Source of the DNA: RAM1 sp943372515
Lineage (GTDB): Bacteria; Pseudomonadota; Gammaproteobacteria; Burkholderiales; Burkholderiaceae_C
DNA length: 36,414 bases
Reading direction: 5' to 3'
Assembly: GCA_943372515.1 (NCBI GenBank)
Contig: CALRYY010000035.1
Location: 1 to 36,414 of the forward strand
Positions 1 to 8,738 of this stretch are shown here, piece by piece. Every line of letters begins with the position of its first letter. Positions within the stretch are counted from its first letter, which is position 1. The notes under the pieces are model-generated. The model was given only the letters and a program-made list of their open reading frames with translations. It did not search any database and was not told the DNA's origin. A program made the translations under genes and the position numbers.

Positions 1-3000
1 AGCGGTTCGGGAAAATCCAGCCTGATCCAGGACGTGCTGGCCCCGGCGCTGATGCGCCACTTTGGTCGTGCCACCGAATCACCCGGCGCGCACGACCGCC
101 TGCTGGGCGCCGACCACCTGAGCGATGTGGTGTTTGTGGACCAGTCGCCCATCGGCAAAACGGCGCGCTCCAACCCGGTGAGCTATGTGGGTGCGTGGGA
201 CGCCATCCGCGAAATTTTTGCCACGGCGCCGCTGGCGCGCCAGCGCAGCTACACGGCGTCCAAGTTCAGCTTCAACAGCGGCGACGGGCGCTGCCCCACC
301 TGCGGCGGTTCGGGCTTTGAGCATGTGGAAATGCAGTTTTTGAGCGACGTTTACCTGCGCTGCCCCGACTGCGACGGCAAGCGCTACCGCCCCGAGATCC
401 TGGAAGTGACGATCGAGCGCCAGCCCATGGGCGCCCTCAAACCGCGCATCATGAACGTGGCCGACGTGCTGGACCTGACGGTCAGCGAGGCCGCGGCGAT
501 TTTTGCAAACGACCGCGACGTGATCCGCGCGCTGCAGCCCATCGTGGACGTGGGGCTGGAATATGTGAAGCTCGGCCAGCCCGTGCCCACGCTGTCGGGC
601 GGTGAATCGCAGCGGCTGAAGCTCGCGGGCTTTCTGGCCGGAGCCGCCAAGAACGCCACCAGCAGCCGTCAGGCCACCGCTACCAAGGGCACGCTGTTCC
701 TGTTTGACGAACCCACGACCGGCCTGCACTTTGACGACATCACCAAGCTCATGCGCGCTTTGCGCAAGCTGATTGACGGCGGCAATTCGCTGATCGTGAT
801 CGAGCACAACCTGGACGTGATCCGTGCTTCTGACTGGTTGATCGACCTGGGCCCCGAAGGTGGCTACGCCGGCGGCCTGGTCGTGGCCGAGGGCACGCCC
901 GAAGACGTGCGCCAGCACCTCACGTCGCACACCGGCGTGGCGCTGCGCGAATACGACCGGGCCATGGGGCTGGGTGCCCATGTGGTGGAGGAAGGCCGGC
1001 CACTGCAGGTCGTGGTGCGCGAACGCAAGCCGCCGCCCGAAGCCATCCAGATCATCAATGCGAAAGAGCACAACCTCAAGAGCCTGTCGGTCAACATACC
1101 GCACGGCAAGTTCAGTGTGGTCACGGGCGTGTCGGGCTCCGGCAAATCCACGCTGGCGTTTGACATCCTGTTCAACGAAGGCCAGCGCCGTTACCTGGAA
1201 AGCCTGAACGCCTATGCACGCAGCATCGTGCAGCCGGCGGGCCGGCCCGAGGTGGACGCGGTCTACGGCATACCGCCCACGGTCGCCATCGAGCAGCGGC
1301 TGTCGCGCGGCGGGCGCAAGAGCACGGTGGGCACCACCACCGAGGTGTGGCACTTCCTGCGCCTGCTGTATGTCAAGCTGGGCGTGCAGCACTGCGTGAA
1401 AGACGGCGCCGAAGTGCGTCCGCAAACGCCCGACAGCATCGCCGCGCAGCTGCTCAAGCGCTACCGCGGCCAGCACATCGGCCTGCTGGCGCCGCTGGTG
1501 GTCAACCGCAAAGGCGTGTACACCGAGCTGGCCGACTGGGCCCGCCCGCGTGGCTACACCCACCTGCGCATTGACGGTGGCTTTGTGCCCACCACGGGCT
1601 TTCCGCGCATTGACCGGTTCAAGGAGCACACCATCGAGCTGCCCGTGTGGTCGCTGGACGTGACGCCCGCGAACGAAGACGAGCTGCGCGACAAGCTGGC
1701 CACCGCGCTGGAGCATGGCAAGGGCGTGGTCCACGTGCTGGCGCGCGGCGCAAGCAACCAGGTCGAGGTGTTCTCTACCAAGCGCGCCTGCCCCGTGTGC
1801 AGCACCAGCTATGCCGAGCTGGACCCGCGCCTGTTCTCGTACAACAGCAAGCACGGCTGGTGCCCTGACTGTGTGGGCACGGGCGTCAAGCTCACGCGCG
1901 AGCAGCGCAAGGCGTTTGACGACACCATCCGCGATGACGACAACAAGGGCCGCGAGCAAACCTTTGCCGAGCCCGAGGTAGAAGACGTGGCCGACGAGGC
2001 CTGCTCCACCTGCCATGGCACGCGGTTGAACCTGCAGGCGCGGTCGGTGAAATTTGCCAACGTGGGCATCACCGACATTGCGCAACTGTCGGTGCACGAC
2101 GTGCGCGCGTGGGTGCAGACGCTGCAGATCGTTGGTGCCATGAGCACGCGCGAAACCGGCATTGCCCGTGACCTGATTCCGGAAATCAAAAGCCGCCTGG
2201 AATTCCTGGAAGAGGTGGGCCTGGGCTACCTGACGCTGGACCGCGGCGCACCCACACTGAGCGGCGGCGAGGCACAGCGCATCCGCCTGGCCGCGCAGTT
2301 GGGCAGCAACCTGCAGGGCGTGTGCTATGTGCTGGACGAGCCCACCATCGGCCTGCATGCGCGCGACAACCAGATTTTGCTGAACGCGCTGCACAAGCTG
2401 GGCGACAAGGGCAATACGCTGGTGGTGGTGGAGCATGACGAAGACACCATCCGCCGCGCCGATCACATCATCGACATCGGCCCCAGCGCCGGCAAGCGCG
2501 GCGGCAACCTGGTGGCACAAGGGTCGGTCAGCGACGTCTCGGGCGCGGCGGATTCAGTGACGGGCCGCTACCTGCTGCACGCCATCAAGCACCCGCAGCA
2601 GGCACGCCGCCCCATCAGCGGCGACGTGCAGCAATTGAAGGTCAAGGGCGCCACGCTGCACAACCTGGCCCGTGTCAACGTCATGGTGCCGCTGAAGCGG
2701 CTGGTGGCGGTGACGGGTGTGTCGGGTTCGGGCAAATCAACCCTGGCGCGCGACGTGCTGCTGGCCAATGTGCAGGCGGCTGTGGGCAAACGGGCCGCAC
2801 CCAAATGGACAGGCTGCGACAGCGTGGAAGGCTGGCAGGCCATCGACCGCGTGCTGGAAGTGGACCAGACGCCCATTGGCAAAACACCGCGCAGCTGCCC
2901 GGCCACTTACATCGGCTTCTGGGACACCGTGCGCAAGCTGTTTGCCGACACGCTGGAAGCGCGCGCGCGCGGCTACGGCCCGGGCCGCTTCAGCTTCAAC

Positions 3001-3654
3001 ACCGGCGAAGGCCGCTGCCCTGGCTGCGAAGGCCAGGGCATGCGCACCATTGGCATGAGCTTTTTACCGGACGTGAAGGTGCCGTGCGAGGTCTGCCATG
3101 GCGCGCGCTTCAACCCCGAAACACTGGCCGTCACCTGGCGCGGCAAGAGCATTGGCGACGTGCTTCAGATGGAGGTGGACGAGGCGGTGGACTTCTTTGC
3201 CGCCATGCCCAACATCAGCCACCCGCTGCAACTGCTCAAAGACGTCGGCCTGGGCTACCTGACGCTGGGCCAGCCGTCACCCACGCTCAGCGGCGGCGAG
3301 GCGCAGCGCATCAAACTGGTGACCGAGCTGAGCAAGGTGCGCGACGACGTGACGCGCCGCGGCCAGAAGCCGCCGCACACGCTGTACGTGCTGGACGAAC
3401 CCACGGTGGGGCTGCACATGGCTGATGTGGAAAAGCTCATCCGCGTGCTGCACCGCCTGGTGGATGGCGGCCACAGCGTGGTGGTGATCGAACACGACCT
3501 GGACGTGATTGCCGAGGCTGACTGGGTGATTGACCTGGGGCCAGAGGGCGGCAACGCCGGTGGGCGCGTGGTGGCTGCGGATACGCCGGAGCAGGTGGTG
3601 AGGCTGGGGACGCACACGGGCAAGGCGCTGGCGGCGGTGCTGGCGCGGGTTTGA
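1..3654 (+). CDS. uvrA: Tandem UvrA-type excinuclease ABC subunit A, 5' truncated by the window
   Basis: This is the C-terminal 1,217 codons of a damage-recognition ATPase of nucleotide excision repair. The reading frame is open from base 1, which encodes a Walker A (SGSGKSSL), so the start lies upstream. The visible part holds the second ABC domain of a first UvrA unit: zinc-module CPTC and CPDC pairs at about bases 292-372, signature LSGGESQRLKLA near 590-630, and Walker B LFLFDEPTTGLH near 700-730. A complete second UvrA unit follows from about base 1040. It has Walker A GVSGSGKST twice (near 1125 and 2717), zinc Cys pairs, signatures LSGGEAQRIRLA and LSGGEAQRIKL, and Walker B DEPTIGLH and DEPTVGLH. 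Ordinary UvrA is about 940 residues with two ABC domains, so this polypeptide must carry at least three and probably four. Such long UvrA paralogues are known in Burkholderiales. It may be a second UvrA beside a standard one. Confidence 0.93.
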   Translation, partial: SGSGKSSLIQDVLAPALMRHFGRATESPGAHDRLLGADHLSDVVFVDQSPIGKTARSNPVSYVGAWDAIREIFATAPLARQRSYTASKFSFNSGDGRCPTCGGSGFEHVEMQFLSDVYLRCPDCDGKRYRPEILEVTIERQPMGALKPRIMNVADVLDLTVSEAAAIFANDRDVIRALQPIVDVGLEYVKLGQPVPTLSGGESQRLKLAGFLAGAAKNATSSRQATATKGTLFLFDEPTTGLHFDDITKLMRALRKLIDGGNSLIVIEHNLDVIRASDWLIDLGPEGGYAGGLVVAEGTPEDVRQHLTSHTGVALREYDRAMGLGAHVVEEGRPLQVVVRERKPPPEAIQIINAKEHNLKSLSVNIPHGKFSVVTGVSGSGKSTLAFDILFNEGQRRYLESLNAYARSIVQPAGRPEVDAVYGIPPTVAIEQRLSRGGRKSTVGTTTEVWHFLRLLYVKLGVQHCVKDGAEVRPQTPDSIAAQLLKRYRGQHIGLLAPLVVNRKGVYTELADWARPRGYTHLRIDGGFVPTTGFPRIDRFKEHTIELPVWSLDVTPANEDELRDKLATALEHGKGVVHVLARGASNQVEVFSTKRACPVCSTSYAELDPRLFSYNSKHGWCPDCVGTGVKLTREQRKAFDDTIRDDDNKGREQTFAEPEVEDVADEACSTCHGTRLNLQARSVKFANVGITDIAQLSVHDVRAWVQTLQIVGAMSTRETGIARDLIPEIKSRLEFLEEVGLGYLTLDRGAPTLSGGEAQRIRLAAQLGSNLQGVCYVLDEPTIGLHARDNQILLNALHKLGDKGNTLVVVEHDEDTIRRADHIIDIGPSAGKRGGNLVAQGSVSDVSGAADSVTGRYLLHAIKHPQQARRPISGDVQQLKVKGATLHNLARVNVMVPLKRLVAVTGVSGSGKSTLARDVLLANVQAAVGKRAAPKWTGCDSVEGWQAIDRVLEVDQTPIGKTPRSCPATYIGFWDTVRKLFADTLEARARGYGPGRFSFNTGEGRCPGCEGQGMRTIGMSFLPDVKVPCEVCHGARFNPETLAVTWRGKSIGDVLQMEVDEAVDFFAAMPNISHPLQLLKDVGLGYLTLGQPSPTLSGGEAQRIKLVTELSKVRDDVTRRGQKPPHTLYVLDEPTVGLHMADVEKLIRVLHRLVDGGHSVVVIEHDLDVIAEADWVIDLGPEGGNAGGRVVAADTPEQVVRLGTHTGKALAAVLARV

Positions 3655-3701
3655 GGTGCCGCACCGGAGGACTCGGCACCACGAGAAGGTAAGCTGTCGT
3701 C

Positions 3702-4703
3702 ATGTACAGCGAAGACGATATTGATGACGCGGTTCGGGCTGGGGTGATCGATGCGGGCGCGGCTGCGGCGTTCCGCGCGCATGTGGCCGTCTTGCGCGCG
3801 GTACCTGCGGTGGACGAGGAGCACTTCCGGCTTGTCACCGGCTTCAATGACTTTTTTGTTGTCATAGCGGCGGCGCTTTTGCTGGCGGCGGTTGTCTGGA
3901 TAGGTGCCGCTGCAACGGATGCACTGGGAGCGGGCTTGGCGGCCGTGGTGGCATGGGGCCTGGCCGAATTCTTTGTGCGCCGCCGTCGCATGGCGCTTCC
4001 CGGCATTTTTCTCCTTCTGGCCTTTGTTTTGGCATGCGCCAGTCTGGCCCATGCCTCGTTGCCGGCAAGTCCCGCGCACTGGTCCTTGATCTTCGCAGCC
4101 GGCAGCTGCGCGGCGTTGGCGCACTGGTGGCGGTTTCAGGTTCCCATCACCGTGGCCGCGGGTTGTGCGGCGGCAAGCGGTGCGATCATCGTTGGCGCGA
4201 TGACTGCAATGCCACTGCCACAGGCGCACATCGCCGCTCTGGTGCTGGCCGCTGTTTGTGGTTTGGCGGTGTTCGTTCTGGCGATGCGCTGGGATGCTTC
4301 GGACAGGACGCGTGAAACAAGACGTTCGGACATTGCATTCTGGCTACACCTTTTGGCCGCCCCGTTGCTGGTGCATCCGGTGGTGAGCTTGCTGGGGGTT
4401 CTGGACGGAACGGCCGACAGGGGCGCGTGGTTGGCGATGATCGCGTTGTACGCGGTAGTTGGCGTCGTATCGCTGGCTACCGATCGCCGCGCGCTGTTGG
4501 TGTCGGCGCTCGGTTATGTCCTGTACGCATTCAATTCAATTCTCAAAACGTACGGCGTGGTCAGCCTCAGTTTTGCGTTGACAGCGTTGCTGATCGGGTC
4601 TGCATTGTTGTTGCTCTCCGTGTTCTGGCATCCGATTCGCCGGTGGGCGTTGCGCTGCCTTCCCGGTGCGTTGCTGCGGTATTTGCCGCCGGCGGTGGCA
4701 TGA
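3702..4703 (+). CDS. Multi-pass inner membrane protein of unknown function
   Basis: A 333-residue protein with a soluble N-terminus of about 45 residues (acidic start MYSEDDIDDAV) followed by some eight to ten hydrophobic helices, beginning with the segment around FFVVIAAALLLAAVVWIG. The layout, a short cytosolic head then paired helices, resembles the DUF2157-like membrane proteins, but I do not recognise the family with certainty. No catalytic motif is apparent. The ATG at 3702 is preceded by a GAGAAGG-like ribosome site 12 bases upstream. It stands 47 bases after uvrA and 54 before the amidohydrolase gene, so it could be cotranscribed with either, but the three have no evident common function. 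Confidence 0.75.
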   Translation: MYSEDDIDDAVRAGVIDAGAAAAFRAHVAVLRAVPAVDEEHFRLVTGFNDFFVVIAAALLLAAVVWIGAAATDALGAGLAAVVAWGLAEFFVRRRRMALPGIFLLLAFVLACASLAHASLPASPAHWSLIFAAGSCAALAHWWRFQVPITVAAGCAAASGAIIVGAMTAMPLPQAHIAALVLAAVCGLAVFVLAMRWDASDRTRETRRSDIAFWLHLLAAPLLVHPVVSLLGVLDGTADRGAWLAMIALYAVVGVVSLATDRRALLVSALGYVLYAFNSILKTYGVVSLSFALTALLIGSALLLLSVFWHPIRRWALRCLPGALLRYLPPAVA

Positions 4704-4757
4704 CACATCCCGCTGCGAAAGAGAATCCAACCCCGAGCCGGGGGAGGAAGCGTAGTC

Positions 4758-5804
4758 ATGCTCACCCTCTATAACCAGCACCATGCCGGGCACCACGGCA
4801 AGCTCGAAATGTTCCGCGGTGAGCTGGTGCCGTGCTTTGAAATCCCGGCGCGGGCTGACTACGTTCTGCAGGAGCTGAAGGCGCGTGCGCTGGGGGGCAT
4901 TGAAGTGCCCGATGCCATCGACGACGCCGTCATCACACGTGTGCATGCGCCGCGCTATGTGGACTTCCTGCGCGGCGCCTGGGACGAATGGGTGGCGCTG
5001 GACCCGGCCAATGCGCAGCGCGACGCGATTCCGTCCTACTGGCCCATTCGCACTTTCCGTTCCGATGTCCTGCCCGCGAGCTTTCCGGCGCGCATGGGGC
5101 TGTTTTCATACGATGCAGGCAGTCCCCTGACCGCCGGCACCTGGGTCGCCGCGCGCGAAGGCGCGGCCTGCGCGTGGACAGCAGCGCAGCACGTGATGGG
5201 CGGCGCGCGCGGTGCGTTCGCGTTGACGCGCCCACCCGGCCACCACGCTGGCGCGGATTTCTTTGGTGGTTACTGCTTCCTGAACAACGCCGCCATCGCA
5301 GCGCAGGCGTTGCGCGACGTGGGCTGCGCGCGCGTGGCGGTGCTGGACATTGACTACCACCACGGCAACGGCACCCAGGCCATCTTCTACGACCGGGCCG
5401 ATGTGCTGACCGTCAGTATTCATGGCGACCCGCACACCGAATACCCGTACTACCTGGGCTATGCAGATGAGCGTGGCGCGGGCGCAGGCCTGGGCTTCAA
5501 CCTCAATCTGCCGCTGGCGCGCGGCACGGGCTTTGCGGCCTGGCGCGCTGCGCTGGCCACAGCCTTGCAGGCCATTGCCGCATACAGGGCCGATGCACTG
5601 GTGGTGGCGATGGGCCTGGACACGTTTGAAGGCGATCCCATTTCGGGCTTTGGCCTGCAAAGCGCCGATTACCTCAAAGTGGGCAGCGACATTGCAGCGG
5701 CCGGCCTGCCCACCGTTTTCACGTTCGAAGGCGGTTACGCGGTGGCCGAGGTGGGCGTGAACGCAGTGAACGTATTGCAGGGCTTTGACGAACGCGCGTC
5801 CTAG
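4758..5804 (+). CDS. Acetylpolyamine amidohydrolase (histone deacetylase superfamily)
   Basis: A zinc-dependent deacetylase of 348 residues, probably acting on acetylated polyamines such as acetylputrescine or acetylspermidine in the cytoplasm. The arginase/deacetylase-fold motifs are intact: paired His in RPPGHHA (H162, H163), metal ligands in DIDYHHGNGTQ (D199, H201) and GLDTFEGDP (D288), and the transition-state Tyr in FEGGY (Y327). The spacing matches the Mycoplana ramosa-type acetylpolyamine amidohydrolases, and PYYLGYADE plus the GDPISGF loop also favour that subfamily over general histone-deacetylase-like or acetoin-utilisation proteins. The start is the ATG at 4758, with a strong GGGGAGGAAG ribosome site ten bases upstream. 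The Bug receptor gene follows after about 95 bases. A link between them (for example uptake and breakdown of an amide) is possible but not shown. Confidence 0.92.
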   Translation: MLTLYNQHHAGHHGKLEMFRGELVPCFEIPARADYVLQELKARALGGIEVPDAIDDAVITRVHAPRYVDFLRGAWDEWVALDPANAQRDAIPSYWPIRTFRSDVLPASFPARMGLFSYDAGSPLTAGTWVAAREGAACAWTAAQHVMGGARGAFALTRPPGHHAGADFFGGYCFLNNAAIAAQALRDVGCARVAVLDIDYHHGNGTQAIFYDRADVLTVSIHGDPHTEYPYYLGYADERGAGAGLGFNLNLPLARGTGFAAWRAALATALQAIAAYRADALVVAMGLDTFEGDPISGFGLQSADYLKVGSDIAAAGLPTVFTFEGGYAVAEVGVNAVNVLQGFDERAS

Positions 5805-5898
5805 TGCTGCACTGCGGAATCGATGCTCAGTGAATCCCTGAATGGTCATACGGCCAGTCCGCACGTCTAATCCGTGCAACACTTCCCCTGGAGATTTC

Positions 5899-6873
5899 AT
5901 GCACAAGACCCTTGGCCGCCGCCAACTCGTTCAACTGGCCGGCGCCGCGCTGGTAGCCCCCGCTTTCGTCGCACGCGCCCAGGCGTTCCCGGCGCGCCCC
6001 ATCAAGCTCATCATTGCATTCCCGGCTGGTGGCCCCACCGACATCACCATGCGTTCGCTGGCCGACAGCGCCGGCAAGATCCTGGGCCAGCCCGTGGTCG
6101 TGGAAAACAAGCCCGGCGCCGGCGGCACGTTGCCGGCGCAAACGCTGCAGACCTCGCAGCCCGACGGTTACACGCTGGCGCAGATTCCGCTGGGCGTGTT
6201 TCGCCTGCCCTACACCGCCAAGATCAATTGGGACCCGATCAAGGACATCAGCTACGTGCTCAACGTCACGGGCTATGCCTTTGGCATTGTGGTGCCGACC
6301 GAATCGCCGCTGCGCACCTGGACGCACTTTGTGGCCTGGGCCAAGGCCAACCCCGGCAAGCTGTCTTATGGCTCCACCGGCACCATGACCAGCCCGCACC
6401 TGACCATGGAGCTGATTGCACAGCAGCTGGGCCTGGACCTGGTGCACGTGCCGTACAAGGGCAGCGCCGACCTGGCGCAGGCCATCGTGGGTGGCCACAT
6501 CATGGCGGCAGCCGATTCCACGGGCTTTGCCCCGCTGGTCGAATCGGGCAAGCTGCGCGTGCTCAACACCTGGGGCGAAAAGCGCCTGGCCAAATTCCCC
6601 GACGCGCCCACGCTGAAAGAGCTGGGCCTGAACCTGGTGCAGAACTCGCCGTTCGGCATCGGCGCGCCGCGTGGCACGCCGCCCAATGTGGTCAAGGCGC
6701 TGCACGACGCGTTCAAGAAGGCCATGGAGCTGGACAGCTACAAGACCGCCCTGGCGCGCTACGACATGGTGCCCATGTACATGAGCTCAGTGGCCTATGC
6801 CAAGTTTGCGCAGGAAACCTTCACCCGTGAAAAGGCGCTGGTGACCAAGCTGGGCCTGGCCAAGACGTTCTGA
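5899..6873 (+). CDS. Bug (TctC-type) periplasmic solute-binding protein
   Basis: A 324-residue receptor of the Bordetella uptake gene family, used by tripartite tricarboxylate transporters or as an orphan sensor. It begins with an export signal (residues 1 to about 28) with an RRQ motif before the hydrophobic stretch and an ARAQA cleavage site, so Tat export is possible. The mature part shows the Bug hallmarks: FPARPIKLIIAFPAGGPTD, the ENKPGAGGT turn, and HVPYKGSADLAQAIVGG. I chose the ATG at 5899 rather than an in-frame start at 5842 because a CTGGAGA ribosome site lies just before it and the signal peptide then starts directly. No membrane subunits (TctA/TctB) are adjacent, as is usual for the many orphan Bug genes of Burkholderiales. 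The ligand cannot be read from the sequence. Confidence 0.92.
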   Translation: MHKTLGRRQLVQLAGAALVAPAFVARAQAFPARPIKLIIAFPAGGPTDITMRSLADSAGKILGQPVVVENKPGAGGTLPAQTLQTSQPDGYTLAQIPLGVFRLPYTAKINWDPIKDISYVLNVTGYAFGIVVPTESPLRTWTHFVAWAKANPGKLSYGSTGTMTSPHLTMELIAQQLGLDLVHVPYKGSADLAQAIVGGHIMAAADSTGFAPLVESGKLRVLNTWGEKRLAKFPDAPTLKELGLNLVQNSPFGIGAPRGTPPNVVKALHDAFKKAMELDSYKTALARYDMVPMYMSSVAYAKFAQETFTREKALVTKLGLAKTF

Positions 6874-6886
6874 CCCGCAGGCGCGG

Positions 6887-6908
6887 CGCGGGCGTCAGCC
6901 CGCGTTTT
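6887..6908 (+). terminator. Intrinsic terminator of the Bug gene
   Basis: A 7-bp perfect stem (CGCGGGC / GCCCGCG) with the tetraloop GTCA is followed by TTTT, 14 bases after the Bug stop codon. The loop contains the stop codon of prfC on the opposite strand, so the element separates two convergent genes. Confidence 0.75.
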
Positions 6909-8523
6909 GCAGCGCCAGCCCGGCGTGCTCGCGCAGCGGGTGAAAGTGGATCTTGGGAAAGCGCTCCTGCGCCAGCCGCACGTCGTAGGGCGATGTGCAC
7001 AAGAATGCCAACGCCTCAGCCGCATCGTGCGCCATGCGCAGCGGGTAGGCGTCGGTGAAGGCGCGCAGCTCGGCCGGCGTGTCGGCGGTGATCCAGCGCG
7101 CGCCGGTGTACTGGCAGCCTTCCAGGCGCACGTCGGCGTCGTACTCGGCCTTCAGGCGGTGTTGCACCACTTCAAACTGCAGCTGCCCCACGGCGCCCAG
7201 CAGCATGGCGCCGCCGGCATCGGGCTTGAAGACCTGGATGGCGCCTTCTTCGCCCAGCTGGGCCAGGCCCTGTTGCAGTTGCTTGGTGCGCAGCGGGTTC
7301 TTCAAGATGACCGTCATGAACAGTTCGGGTGCAAAGAACGGCAGGCCTGTGAACTGCAGGCTGGCGCCATCGGTAATCGTGTCGCCCAGCTGCACACCGC
7401 CATGCGTGGTAAAGCCGATGATGTCGCCGGCATAGGCTTCGTCCACCGCCTCGCGGCGCTGGCTCATGAAGGTAACGACCGAAGTCGGACGCAGCTCCTT
7501 GGCCGTGCGTTGCACCTTGAGCTTCATGCCCGGCGTGAACTTGCCCGAGGCCATGCGCACAAAGGCAATGCGGTCGCGGTGGTTGGCGTCCATGTTGGCC
7601 TGCACCTTGAACACCACACCGGCAAAGTCGGGGTCTTCGGGCTGGATCTCTTTCACCACGGGCTGGCGGTTGACCACCGTGGTGCTGGTGCGCGGCTGGG
7701 GCGGCGGCGCCAGGTCCACCAGGGCGTCCAGCACTTCCATCACGCCAAAGTTGTTGACGCCGGAGCCAAAGAACACGGGCGTCTGCTTGCCGGCCAGGAA
7801 AGCCTCGCGGTCCCAGGTGGGCGATGCGCCGGTGGCCAGCTGCATGCTTTCTTCGGCGCTTTCAAATTCGCTGCCAAAGCGCGCGATGAGCGCGTCGCGC
7901 CCGGCCAGTGGCATGGCGTCAAAGTCCTGCGGGCGGCGCTCGCTGCCCGATTCAAACACCGTCATGACCTGGGTGCGCAGGTTCATGATGCCGCCGAAAT
8001 TCTTGCCCTGGCCCACCGGCCAGGTCATGGGAACGCAGGGCATGCCCAGCTCGCGCTCCACCTCGTCCAGGATGTCCAGCGGCTCGCGCACCTCGCGGTC
8101 CATCTTGTTGACGAAGGTGATGATGGGCGTGTCGCGCTGGCGGCACACCTCGATCAGGCGGCGGGTTTGCGCCTCTACACCGTTGGCGGCGTCAATCACC
8201 ATCAGGGCCGAATCGACCGCGGTCAGCACGCGGTAGGTGTCCTCGGAAAAGTCCTTGTGGCCCGGTGTGTCCAGCAGGTTGATGACATGGTCGCGGTACA
8301 GCATCTGCATGACCGAGCTGGCCACCGAAATGCCGCGCTGCTTTTCGATCTCCATCCAGTCGGACGTGGCGTGGCGGCTGGCCTTGCGGCCCTTGACCGC
8401 GCCGGCGATCTGGATCGCGCCGGAGAACAGCAACAGCTTTTCGGTCAGCGTGGTCTTGCCCGCGTCGGGGTGGGAAATGATGGCAAAGGTACGGCGGCGC
8501 CGGGTTTCAGAGGCGAAGGACAC
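6895..8523 (-). CDS. prfC: Peptide chain release factor 3 (RF3)
   Basis: A translational GTPase of 542 residues (E. coli RF3 has 529) that removes RF1 or RF2 from the ribosome after peptide release. The G motifs are complete: P-loop SHPDAGKTT near residue 17, switch regions around the IEKQRGISV segment, DTPGHKDF, and NKMDRE. Domain II and the RF3-type C-terminal part follow. The start is GTG at 8523 with a CGGAG ribosome site just upstream. An ATG does not fit the N-terminus that RF3 proteins share (SFASETRRRRTFAIISHPD). The gene is transcribed away from the ahcY operon, its 3' end meets the Bug gene tail to tail, and it appears to be a single-gene unit. Confidence 0.96.
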   Translation of the reverse strand: MSFASETRRRRTFAIISHPDAGKTTLTEKLLLFSGAIQIAGAVKGRKASRHATSDWMEIEKQRGISVASSVMQMLYRDHVINLLDTPGHKDFSEDTYRVLTAVDSALMVIDAANGVEAQTRRLIEVCRQRDTPIITFVNKMDREVREPLDILDEVERELGMPCVPMTWPVGQGKNFGGIMNLRTQVMTVFESGSERRPQDFDAMPLAGRDALIARFGSEFESAEESMQLATGASPTWDREAFLAGKQTPVFFGSGVNNFGVMEVLDALVDLAPPPQPRTSTTVVNRQPVVKEIQPEDPDFAGVVFKVQANMDANHRDRIAFVRMASGKFTPGMKLKVQRTAKELRPTSVVTFMSQRREAVDEAYAGDIIGFTTHGGVQLGDTITDGASLQFTGLPFFAPELFMTVILKNPLRTKQLQQGLAQLGEEGAIQVFKPDAGGAMLLGAVGQLQFEVVQHRLKAEYDADVRLEGCQYTGARWITADTPAELRAFTDAYPLRMAHDAAEALAFLCTSPYDVRLAQERFPKIHFHPLREHAGLALQNAG

Positions 8524-8590
8524 AGGGGCTCCGGGGAATTAGGGGCGGCGCCAGGGCGCGCAGGGCAGGCCGTGATTATAATTTGCGCAT

Positions 8591-8670
8591 TCCGAGGAGC
8601 GTTGCAGCGCCGCCATCTGTCCAGATGCGAGGCGTGAGGCTCGGAACCAGACCCCGCAACGACGCTCACC
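8591..8670 (+). promoter_or_regulatory. SAH riboswitch aptamer upstream of ahcY
   Basis: S-adenosylhomocysteine-binding RNA of the type known in front of ahcY and metF in Beta- and Gammaproteobacteria. The conserved blocks are present in order. TCCGAG (8591-8596) pairs with CTCGGA (8640-8645). GAGCGTTGC (8597-8605) pairs with GCAAC (8656-8660) and CGCTC (8663-8667), giving the pseudoknotted core. A variable hairpin with ATCT/AGAT and loop GTCC lies at 8615-8626. The family turns expression on when SAH accumulates, which fits the SAH hydrolase gene downstream. Placement about 70 bases before the start codon leaves room for an expression platform (see findings). Confidence 0.93.
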
Positions 8671-8738
8671 CACTGTCTATGTGAGGTGAGTTCCCCCTTT
8701 CTGACAGTGGTTCACAAAATTCATTTTTTGGAGTGACC

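Noticed and set aside
79..2520. Long minus-strand reading frame opposite uvrA (813 codons)
   Set aside because: It is the antisense shadow of a G/C-biased gene: low-complexity, rich in Ala, Val, Gln and His, with no recognisable motif, while the plus strand encodes clear UvrA motifs.
6907..8637. Plus-strand reading frame opposite prfC, and similar frames opposite ahcY (8721-10229), paaA (16121-17191) and tyrS (29553-30833)
   Set aside because: All mirror confirmed genes, have antisense-type composition and no family motif. The first also runs into the SAH riboswitch.
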